Shown: positions 22,518 through 31,200 of the stretch, one piece after another
Layout of the letters: each line of letters begins with the position of its first letter
Numbering within the stretch: position 1 is the first letter of the stretch
Assembly (NCBI GenBank): GCA_013368325.1
Contig: JAACJK010000231.1
Span: forward strand, 62,001-126,000
DNA length: 64,000 nt
Direction: 5' to 3'
Source: Ephemerocybe angulata
Lineage: Eukaryota; Basidiomycota; Agaricomycetes; Agaricales; Psathyrellaceae
Program-made: the position numbers and the translations under genes
The notes under the pieces: model-generated
Told to the model about the DNA's origin: nothing
Databases searched by the model: none
What the model saw: only the letters and a program-made list of their open reading frames with translations

Positions 22518-24269
22518 ATGATGGGGTTGCTTTCTACCCTTCCACCATTGACGAAACTACCGTCCACTCTCCTCCACTCTGGATGCATCCCGTCGAACGA
22601 AGAAAGGGATTCAGTAGAACAGATGATCGCAGAAACGAAGACCAGTTTGTCTATCATCGACGAAGAGATTACTCGTCTCAAATCCTCTATCGCCCTCCTC
22701 GAAGCACACAGACAGGATGTCGAAGCCAACATGGCTACACACCAGGCTGTCCTTTCACCTATTCGCCATATCCCCTCCGAAATCCTTGCCGAGATATTCC
22801 TTTATGCCACATCGGACGCGAAGATATCTTGGCCACATCGCCCTGAGCACAAGGCCGATCGAATGCCCTGGCACCTCGCCGAGGTCTGCAGTTATTGGAG
22901 GTCAATCATCCTCTCACTTCCTAACATATGGTCGACTATCCACGTAGACTTATTCTCGACGTACCCTGAAAACGTTTCGTATCCCTGCCTCACCCGACGA
23001 TTCCACGATTTCATCGACACATGTCTGGATCGCTCGAAGAACTCCCCTCTTTCGCTTTCCCTGCGAACCGGTACCCCCTGGACACGAAGCTCGCAAGGCG
23101 TCGAGGTAGCTCGCGAGCTAGTTTGCTCGGCGCTGGTGGCGATAGTTGCGGTCTCCGATCGGTGGCAAGCACTCAGCCTAGAGTTGGAGGACCTTTTTAG
23201 CTTCCACACTCTGCTTTCCCCCGCTCGTGACCGAGTAGGCCGCCTCCGCTCGCTCCGCCTGGCTTCTTCAGGACGCAGCGCTACTACTCCGCGGTCATGG
23301 CATGCAATCGAAGCGTTCGAAAACGCGCCCCAGCTCACCGAAGTCTCCCTTACCCACATTTCGCAACCCACTCGTCATATACGCCTACCTTGGCACCAGC
23401 TAAAATGTCTCCGGTCGAAGGGGAACCATTTCCACGAGGGCGAATTCACAAGACTTCTCAACCAAACCGCCTCGTTGGAGGAGTTCAAGTCAGAGGACGA
23501 GCGGGTTTTGGACCTGGCAGCCCCTACGCTAGCCTCGACGCAAGACGCCACCACCAGCGCGGTCCGCCTTCCTCACCTCCGCACCCTCTCGATCAGCAAC
23601 AAAGGCTCCTACATCTCTCGGATCTTCCAGCTCTTTACCACCCCCTCCTTGACCTCCCTCTCCATCCACTCGCGCACCGCTTACAACGCTGAGCACACGA
23701 TCGCCATGCTCCGCCGCTCTTCGTGCGTGCTGAACCTCCACACCTTGAACTTGGAGAGTTCTCGAGATCTCGAAGCCGTATGGGAAGAGAACTACGGTAT
23801 TGTGTGCCTGCTCGCCGAAACCAGAGGTGTCGAGGAATGTGCGTTGCGCGTGAGCAAATCTGCGGACGAGATTATCCCTCGGCTTACGGCGAGAAGGGGC
23901 ATGGGGGGCAACCCTCTTCGATCTCCGGTCCTCAGCACAACGGGGTCCGGAGGGTTCGGCGGGTACGGTGCGGGTGGGCCAATGTCAGGTCAGGGGGGTG
24001 TGCTGTTGCCGAACCTCCGTGTCTTTTCGCTGGAGGACTCGTACTGCGAATCAGCGGAGGAGATGGTGGAGATGGTGGAAAGTCGGCTGGCCCCATGTAC
24101 GAACGGAGGAGGTGGAGGCTGCGATGGGGTGGATTCTTTGAGTCTCACTGCCCATTTGAGCAAAGTTAATCTGAATCTGTCGCGGCCTGCACCTCCGACC
24201 TATGAGGAGCTAGGTACTCTGAAGGCGGTCGCCAGAAAGAGAGGGTGCGCGATGAAAATTGTGAGATGA
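22518..24269 (+). CDS. F-box-like protein with N-terminal coiled coil
   Basis: Probable substrate adaptor of an SCF ubiquitin ligase. Uninterrupted 583-codon frame; two adjacent ATGs (22518, 22521), the first chosen. Residues about 31-75 form a heptad-like coiled coil (ERDSVEQMIAETKTSLSIID and on), followed by an F-box core near residues 80-125 (SPIRHIPSEILAEIFLYATS, then WRSIILSLPNIWSTI). The long C-terminal part has leucine-rich stretches such as LKCLRSKGNHF and LRTLSISN, the usual layout of the large agaricomycete F-box family. A Gly-rich patch lies near residues 470-495 (GSGGFGGYGAGGPMSGQGG). Target proteins cannot be inferred. Confidence 0.85.
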   Translation: MMGLLSTLPPLTKLPSTLLHSGCIPSNEERDSVEQMIAETKTSLSIIDEEITRLKSSIALLEAHRQDVEANMATHQAVLSPIRHIPSEILAEIFLYATSDAKISWPHRPEHKADRMPWHLAEVCSYWRSIILSLPNIWSTIHVDLFSTYPENVSYPCLTRRFHDFIDTCLDRSKNSPLSLSLRTGTPWTRSSQGVEVARELVCSALVAIVAVSDRWQALSLELEDLFSFHTLLSPARDRVGRLRSLRLASSGRSATTPRSWHAIEAFENAPQLTEVSLTHISQPTRHIRLPWHQLKCLRSKGNHFHEGEFTRLLNQTASLEEFKSEDERVLDLAAPTLASTQDATTSAVRLPHLRTLSISNKGSYISRIFQLFTTPSLTSLSIHSRTAYNAEHTIAMLRRSSCVLNLHTLNLESSRDLEAVWEENYGIVCLLAETRGVEECALRVSKSADEIIPRLTARRGMGGNPLRSPVLSTTGSGGFGGYGAGGPMSGQGGVLLPNLRVFSLEDSYCESAEEMVEMVESRLAPCTNGGGGGCDGVDSLSLTAHLSKVNLNLSRPAPPTYEELGTLKAVARKRGCAMKIVR

Positions 24270-24422
24270 ATGACTAGTTAGTCTTTGAATCAACGTTGAA
24301 CGATATACTACTCGTTTCCTACGAGCTGTAAAAGTTTACCTATTGGAGAAGGGTGAACGTACTAGTATGTATGGCCTAAAAATTTCCCGGCCGTTCCTCA
24401 TACCCCCTGTGAACGAGGACAC
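24270..24422. other. 3' flank of the F-box gene
   Basis: Short spacer. It includes CTGTGAAC at 24407-24414, an 8-mer that recurs at 25346-25353 just outside the other arm of the inverted repeat. Confidence 0.35.
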
Positions 24423-25338
24423 CCGGGAAACGAGATCCGCAGATTCGCAGTTCGCAGTTCGCAATTCGCAATTCGCAGGTCGGCCACGACGCGATCGAGG
24501 GTTCGATTCCTGGCTAAGGTGATGCATTTATGTAGGGGCCGCCGAATACAGCATGTCCCCCCCTCCGCTCGCAGCCTGCATCCGACGTTCGTAGAACTGA
24601 AACCCTTGTAAGTACTCAATACTTTCTTGAATTCTCACAGTTTAATACAAGGATGTACACCCTTGATTGCATGTTCAAACAAAATTTGAAACACATGCTA
24701 CAGAAGCAATGTCAAAGCACTCCGGAGCTCTGGGGAGCGGAGCGAGATTTCTTCTAGCCCTCATTGAGTCCAAACGCTGGGCAGCACAGGGATCCAAGAA
24801 TTACACCTCCCTTGCGTTTCCGACCGAGTGAGATTACCGGGCGCCCCACAGCGCGCCTCGCTCGCATCTCCTAACGCTTGAGAGCGGTGTGTGTCGAGAA
24901 TCGCGTCCAATGACGCTAGTAATTTTCCACCATTGCCCACTACCGCTCCCCCGCATTCCAAGACACTGGAGAACTCGATACATAGCCCAGATACCGGGGA
25001 TTGTGCTGTATTGCCCGCCGTAACGCTTGGAAACAATGTAGCTTGATTTCCGGCCCTCCCTCGCGTTTCCTGGCGCTTGGGAGCAATGTAAATAATTTTT
25101 TGGCTCTCCCTCACGCTAAACGACGCTTGGGAGCGATGTGCGTCGATCACCGACCCACCCTCGCGCTAAAAGACGCTTGGGGTGTGTGTGGTTGGCTGCT
25201 GTGGGCGGTCACAGCGACGTGAGCATGGGCAAGGCGGGGAAATTGGCGATTTAGCGATTGGCGGCGTTTGCCGGAAATGTTCCCACAGTCGCTGACCTGC
25301 GAACTGCGGCTGCGAATTTGCGGATCTGGTTTCCCGGG
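24423..25338. repeat. Degenerate inverted-repeat element enclosing a 50-bp minisatellite
   Basis: The left arm starts CCCGGGAAACGAGATCCGCA (about 24423) and runs through a 7-bp tandem repeat TTCGCAG/TTCGCAA (24444-24478). The right arm, at about 25282-25338, carries the same words in reverse complement (CCCGGGAAACCAGATCCGCA, then CGCAGTTCGCAGGTC). Between them CGCTTGG recurs at exactly 50-bp spacing at 25024, 25074, 25124 and 25174, and more diverged copies extend left to about 24875. The 8-mer CTGTGAAC flanks both outer sides. This may be a decayed non-autonomous transposon (inference). No coding frame is seen. Confidence 0.6.
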
Positions 25339-25381
25339 CTTTTTGCTGTGAACTGATTCCTGGATCCATTGAAGCAAAAGT
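25339..25381. other. Spacer between repeat block and tRNA-Val
   Basis: Short spacer. On the minus strand it gives the tRNA gene a TTTT run just past its 3' end (ACTTTTGC), a usual RNA polymerase III stop. Confidence 0.5.
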
Positions 25382-25454
25382 TGTTTCCATCCAGGTTCGA
25401 ACTGGAGACCTTCTGTGTGTAAGACAGAAATCATAACCACTAGACCATAGAAAC
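25382..25454 (-). tRNA. tRNA-Val (anticodon UAC)
   Basis: On the minus strand the 5' G is at 25454. The acceptor stem GTTTCTA pairs with TGGAAAC (one G-T), with discriminator A. The D arm carries the A box TGGTCTAGTGG. Anticodon stem TCTGT/ACAGA encloses the loop CTTACAC, which gives anticodon TAC (UAC). The T arm TCCAG-TTCGAAC-CTGGA is perfect. Length is 72 nt plus discriminator, with no intron. A TTTT run follows within a few bases. All four arms fold, so this looks functional. Confidence 0.93.
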
Positions 25455-25501
25455 GATACAGCTTTACGCGGGCATGTACTCCTCGACCTTATGCGGGCAC
25501 G

Positions 25502-25870
25502 ATGCAACGTCGGCTTCTCCCTTGGCAGAACCAACGAATATAGCATACTGAGTATGGCGCGGTCTTCTATACGCGCTACAAGCCAGTCGAGATGTGATCG
25601 AGAACTATCGATGTCCCAGTTGCGGACGGAGTCGTCGGCCCACTGGCTGTATAAGACAGGCAAAAGCGCAGTGTGCTGCTTAAGTTCGACTGCGTCGAGG
25701 CACTTGTATACTATGCGGAGGCGATGGTTAGGATCTGCGCAGAAGCCATGAGAGCGGGTGGAGTCCTTCAAATAGTCACGAAAGGAGGTGTGGTAGAGGG
25801 TGATGCGGCCTTCGTCGGTTCCTGGGACGTCATTGCGAAGAAATGAATGGAGGAGATGGTTAGAAATACC
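25502..25870 (-). pseudogene. Remnant resembling agaricomycete NACHT/STAND NTPase
   Basis: A minus-strand reading of about 120 codons starts after an in-frame TAG at 25871-25873 with NHLLHSFLRNDVP, followed by GRITLYHTSFRDYLKDSTRS. That pattern (I-x-L/F-YH-x-S-F/L-x-D-Y/F-L-x-D-x-x-RS) is typical of the region after the NACHT domain in basidiomycete NLR-like NTPases. It continues to about PREKPTLH, then runs into unrelated sequence and the tRNA gene 48 bp further on. There is no P-loop, start codon or repeat domain here, so this is a fragment. The assignment rests on a remembered pattern and needs a search. Confidence 0.55.
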
Positions 25871-26451
25871 CTAGGCCTGTGCGTGTGCACAGGTGCCTTC
25901 CGCTGAAATTGCGCCTGTTGTGACATCTCATTTACCTTCTATTAGACGTAATAACGAATATAAGCCACATTGAAGCCAGAGCTAGTCAGAAGATGCGGAC
26001 ATCGACCTGCATCATACATAGCCTTCGCTTTGAGAACCAAGCAAGAACCAAGGATGACCATGTCCACTCGAAGTCAGCTTGAAGGGGACACTTCATAGGA
26101 AGGTTCGTACAGCACAATATACTTCACAATGATGTAAGAATCGTAGGTCAATCATCTCTTTCAAGGCAAAAAGTGCACGTACTTATAGTCTGAGAAAGAG
26201 TCCGGCGAGAAACGGTAAAACGTGAAGGAAATCTGAAGCCAAGTGTGCGTGTGAAAGAAAAACCAAATACGAACCAACTGCGGGACCTGGCGCTGACTCG
26301 CGGCCGCGCGCTTGTTTCCTCTCTTCCTTCATCCCACTCCACTAGACGCCATAGGTGAGCTCATTACTTCATATGTGCACCGAGTAACTGTACAAAATCC
26401 AATGCTAATGGAAGATCCCGCATCAAACAGTCTGAGCCACGCCTAACTACA
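25871..26451. other. Intergenic stretch, no gene seen
   Basis: About 580 bp between the NTPase remnant and the F-box pseudogene. It may hide further decayed parts of the NTPase, but none could be read. Confidence 0.4.
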
Positions 26452-27848
26452 ATGAGGGACCTGGACGATGATGTCGATTTGATCAACAACGCGAAGGCAC
26501 TGGCCTTGAAATCGCGATCTGCGGACTCCAGACACCTAGACCTTCCCCCCGAGCTCTTGGTGGAGATATTCTTTCACTCTGTCTCCGGAAAAAATGCAGT
26601 GACCCCTTATCTCTTGGGGAAGATCTGTCGCGAATGGCGGGCGCTTGTTTTTGACTCCTGCTCTCTATGGCAGGTCCTCGAGCTCAAATTAAAGCCTAAT
26701 CACGACACCCAGCTCTCCCTTCTTGAAGAATGGGTCAGTCGCGCTGGTATCCTTCCTTTAACTGTCACCATATGTTATCCGACCTCCGCAGGGCCCAGCG
26801 AACCATCTAAACATCCCGGACTGCTCAAACCCATACTGTCTCTACCATCCACTCGCGTTAGCTCCTTATGGTTGGCTGACTTGCCTTGGGGATTCTTTTT
26901 CGCAGTATCAGCTGCAAATCCAGTCGGGTCATGGCCAAGTCATGGCCTACCCTTTCCCATCTTCACCTCTCCTCCTTTGATACGGATCAAGACGCGGACG
27001 GAGCAGCAGTCGATATTTTCGGAGAACTGCCTGCTCTCAGGTCTGTCTCTATTGAGGACCTGTATGTATTGCAAATTATCCTCCCTTGGAACCAATTGCT
27101 GCATCTGCGTCTGGAAGGCATTCTTCCCCACGAGCTGAGCGGAGCTCTCGAACGGGCCACCAACCTTTTGACGCTCAGCGTGTTCAGAATTTATCCATCG
27201 GCGGCTGAACCACTCCCATGCACACATCGGACGGTGGACCCTTCAGCGCCTCACGTTCTCGAATGACACCAACACGCAATCCGCACTCTTCAACTCGCTC
27301 CGACTGTCAGGACTCACGAATCTGGCTCTCCAGTTGGGCCATCGGAAGCGCCTCACGCCCGATGGCAAAGAGCGGCCCATCAAGTTCGAAATATACCCCT
27401 TCCTCTCTGAGTCAGGCTGTCAGCTCACAGACCTGGCAATCGATAATGCAGCCTTGACCGAGCCGCAAATCATTGCCTGCCTATGCATCCTTCCCTCCCT
27501 TCGCACCCTCCGCCTCTCGAACAACAAGTGGTACGACGAAGAAGAAGGCGAGTTCTTTCCCATGGGGCCAACTCTATTGCGCTTCATGACGTCTTTCTCC
27601 AGTGTCCAGCAACCCATCCTTCCTGCACTTGAACAGTTGACGTTTGTGGGGAGCCGAGTTGCGTTCTCGCCAGACGTTGTCATCGAGTTTTTGAGGTCTC
27701 GATGGGGGAGCCGCGGGGCACTATCGGAGCGGTCCACGATTTCACTTCAGACTGTGGTCTTTAACGTCACAGGGCGCACTTGAGTGACGAACAGGAGCTG
27801 ATCGTAGAGGAGTGGAAAGGTCGAGGATTCAGCGTTGACATACAGTGA
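26452..27848 (+). pseudogene. F-box-like gene with frame lesions, including an 11-bp duplication
   Basis: The ATG at 26452 leads into an F-box core (LDLPPELLVEIFFHSVSG, then CREWRALVFDSCSLWQVLEL) and Leu-rich repeats. The first lesion: GTCATGGCC is present twice (26928-26936 and 26939-26947, AA between), a net 11 bp. Dropping the extra copy joins NPVGSW directly to PTLSHLHLSSF. The second shift is near 27180-27215 and the third near 27780, after which SDEQELIVEEWKGRGF continues in another frame to a stop at 27848. Alternative for the second shift: a 67-bp GT-AG intron at 27180-27246. A 68-bp intron (26838-26905) could also bypass the first, though its donor (GTCTCT) is poor. With three shifts a pseudogene is the best reading, yet a spliced gene is not excluded. 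Confidence 0.7.
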
Positions 27849-28283
27849 GCAAGTCTTCACAAGTAATTGGCGGTCATGCTGTTTCACGAGATATCACAGT
27901 CTGTTCACACTACCATGCAGCAGCAGTACTAGAACTCATGCCGAGTACTTACTAAATGTAAGAGGTGTTGTCCTTATCGACCTTGTGATCGGCGCTTCCC
28001 CTGGCATCTTACCCAAGCTCGAAACGGTTTCCTTTGAACTTCGTTTCCTTCGCACTCCGCTTTGTTTTGAAGATGTTGCTGGCTAGATGGAACGAGATTA
28101 ACCCGCTCTTCGCTGGAAAATCGAAGACCGTGCTTTTAAAATTTCGGATGAACACACGGGTGGGGAAACCCGTTGGGGGCTGAAGGAAGGATGATTTTTT
28201 ATTTGAAGATCGAATGCGAAAACAAGAAATGCTAAAGGGACGAATCCTCTGCGTATGATAGACAGAAACAAATTGCAACGAGA
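27849..28283. other. Intergenic stretch, no gene seen
   Basis: About 430 bp between the F-box pseudogene and the tail of the fasciclin gene. Probably 3' UTR of the latter; nothing else visible. Confidence 0.4.
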
Positions 28284-30241
28284 TTACAACCCAAGGTCTC
28301 GGCGAACGCGGAAGCTAGAAGGCGTCGCCGTATAGGTGGTCATCGGCTCTGAAGACGACGACGACCCTCCACCACCGTTCGCGGTCGAAGTTTGGGACTG
28401 GCTAGCAGAAGAGGATGAAGATGTCATCGACTGGCTCTGAGATTGGCTCTGCTCGGAAGAAGAAGAACGAGAAGAAGAAGATGAGCTCATCGAAGACGAC
28501 GACCCCCCTCCTCCAGAACCTCCTCCAGAAGTCGAAGTGGGAGCGGGAATGGGGAAGACGCCGATAGCCTGAGTATCAGTAGCCGTCTCAGTCGCAGCAG
28601 CGGAGGCCGATGCAAATCTGCGAATAAACGAGCAATAAACGAGATGTTCAAAAAAAGCAAATGTTGCAATGCAAAGCGAACGTACGCAGAGCTGGCGGCG
28701 GACGGTTCAGAGTCCGTGTTGAAAAGCACGTTGTCGATCAGGTGGATGACTCCGTTCTCAATAAGAACGTCAGGACGAATGACGCGGGCGCTGGACCCGT
28801 TACCGTTGTTCACGAACAACCCAGTATCATTGAAGGTGAAGGTGAAAGGCTCGCCACCGGCGCTGAAGATCGTCTGGTTGGATGATCCCGACGAAGCATT
28901 GACAGCCAAAGACGTGAGGGTTGGGGAGTAGATGGTGGACCCATTAACATACTGAAGTGGGCGTGAGCAGGAGAGCCAGAAACACAGAAGTCAAATGACG
29001 ACGTACGTGGTTCTGGAAGAATGAGATGGCGGCAGACTGATTGTTCTGGAGCTGCTGGATTGTGGCATTCACATCAGAGGTAAAGGCCTGAGATTCGGGA
29101 GCGAAGAGCGTGAACCCGCGAGCCTGCTCCAAGAAGGCCACCGCGGTACCGTTCGACCCATCTTCCAACGGAACCTGAACTTGCTGGGCGAAACTGAGCA
29201 GTTGGGTATCGTTTACGGCTGTCAGAGCAGTAGAGACGCTGCCCGGAGGGGTGAAGACGCCGTCCACTTCGGCAACGAAGAAGTTGCGCCATTGGCTGGA
29301 ATTACTGACAGTGATGTTGTTGCTGCAAGTCGAATGAATACGAGGATGGATGACATGAACATGGGAGGACTCACATCTGATTCAAGATCGTCACATTGCC
29401 ATTGGTACCGTTCCTAGTCCAGGCCAAAACTTGGCTCTTGTTGCCCTCCAGCTGCACCAAATCAGAGCTGTTCAACAAAGAACGACCGATGGTAACGTTC
29501 GGATACACCGCAGACTCGAGCTGACCCCCATCGGCCGAATCGCCACTTCCCCTGCCTGACCCTTGGCGGCGGTACTGGTACACACGATATGCATCACGAC
29601 TGCCCGGGCCACCAGCACCATTAGTAGAGAACTGAGGTGGGGTCTGGCCAGCAGATGAATAGGGGGACTCAGACGTCGTGGAAGAAGCACCTGCGCCGCC
29701 CGACGAAGACCCGGCTGAACTAGTCGTGGTCGAAGAAGCACTTGCGCCCCCGGACGTGGACTGGGAGGCTGAACTGGTCATGGTCGAAGAACTACCGCCT
29801 CCGCCACCGCCACCGGTCGAGTTTCCTCCGGCCGTAGCGTTGCGCAGGTCACCATGAATGAAATGGTAGGAGAGATACTCCGACAGCAGCGTCTGGTTCC
29901 CAGAGATATTTCCCGGGACAGAGGAGACTGGGTTCCGGGCATTAGGAGGTGACAACTTCAGAAGAACACAGAAACGTACAAGCTTGGTTCGTCGGCGCGA
30001 ATAGCGTCCAATTTCTATTTCCTTCAGACAACTGCGAGAGCAGCTGCTGCCCCGACTGCGTTTGGTTCGCTTGAGCAAGTGCGCTAGAGAAGCTTGTGTA
30101 CCCTGAGTCGTTGAGGAAGGTGCTAAACTCCTGGAAGAAGGTGTTCGATGTCGAATTGTCATTCGTCTGCGCCTTGCTGAGAGGGACGAAGGGGAGCAGA
30201 GAAAGGACGACGGAGATCGGGAGGGAGTTGAGGAAGTGCAT
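28284..30241 (-). CDS. Secreted protein with two fasciclin (FAS1) domains
   Basis: FAS1 proteins are cell-surface or wall adhesion proteins. Five exons (30241-29980, 29927-29375, 29322-29007, 28951-28686, 28617-28284) keep frame and give 576 residues. A signal peptide (MHFLNSLPISVVLSLLPFVP) is followed by FAS1 domain 1 (TLFAPTNQAFSSVPGN, then LLSEYLSYHFIHGDL). That domain is interrupted by about 100 residues of Gly/Ser/Thr-rich sequence before resuming at YPNVTIGRSLL. FAS1 domain 2 is compact (GFTLFAPESQAF, then IENGVIHLIDNVLFN). A Ser/Gln/Gly-rich tail ends in SFRVRRDLGL. Many N-glycosylation sequons are present. The end is not hydrophobic, so no GPI anchor is predicted, unlike many fungal FAS1 proteins. 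Confidence 0.88.
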
Positions 30242-31200
30242 GCTGAGCTCGTAAGTCGTCGAAGGGCGCGTGGAATCAAGGCGAGAGACAAAGTGCGAAG
30301 AGACTCAAGTTGGGGAGTTATAACCCTTCCACACTGAGGTTTTTGTAGCGAGATATGTCTTGCACCCCCTTACATGTCTAGGAAATTTCAAAGGCGAAAC
30401 GTGAGCCGCTCCTGGGAGTACCAGAGACAGAGACATGCTTCGGATGCTATGACGGTGGCCAAGAAGTCATTCGGGGAGTACCAAAGGAGTCAATGACGTC
30501 TGCAGCTTCTCGTTATTAGGCGCCGGTATTGGTAGAGCTGACTGGATACTGCTACACATGATAGACGCCCATAATCGCAACACTGCAATTATGGTGTTTA
30601 TACCTTGACTTCTCGGTCAACAAACGGGGGGATTTCATGCCATGGCGTGATTGAGCTTTCTGCATAGGTTGAGTGCATTCAAAAAATAGAGATTCAAGTA
30701 AACATACGTTGGCAACTCGGAAGTGCTGGATGGTCGAATAAGATACCTACGGACGAATGACTCTTCAGGACTGCGTTCTTTCTCCCAAGTAGCAGAGCTG
30801 AGGAATTTCATGGCACATAATGGTTCTTCCCATGTTTTCAAATGGGCCTAGAGGACGCAGTCGTGGTTCGGGAACAAGAGGACGATGTCCACTGCCAGCA
30901 CGTTTGATCGCAATAACGGCCGTGAGAACACAATGCCATTCCTGGCGACCGCGATATTTTTTGTTCTAGTACCTACAGTACTTGCACTACTACAGTCGAC
31001 GACCACAAGCTTCTCCAAGTTCTGGGATATCTGACTAGTTTTGGCCTCATATAGTTATTGAAACTCTCTGAGAGTGTTCAAAATCGAGCGCAGTTCGCGT
31101 CCAACACCCAGGAAACGAGCAGGTACGGCAAACATATGAAGTTATATTGGATTGCATTTGGTATTAACTTTCTTAGGTGCTCTGGTCCAATATACCTAGC
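30242..31200. other. Divergent promoter region, no gene seen
   Basis: About 960 bp between the head-to-head fasciclin (minus) and UTP7 (plus) genes. It should hold both promoters. Short frames here lack ATG starts or motifs. Confidence 0.5.

Noticed and set aside
24495..24530. GGTTCGATTCC (B-box/T-loop word) as a second tRNA
   Set aside because: The flanking T stem has a mismatch, and no D arm, anticodon stem or acceptor pairing can be built upstream or on the other strand.
25166..25771. 201-codon minus-strand frame as a complete gene
   Set aside because: It runs straight through tRNA-Val and the repeat block; only the first part has protein-like pattern, so it was kept as a fragment.
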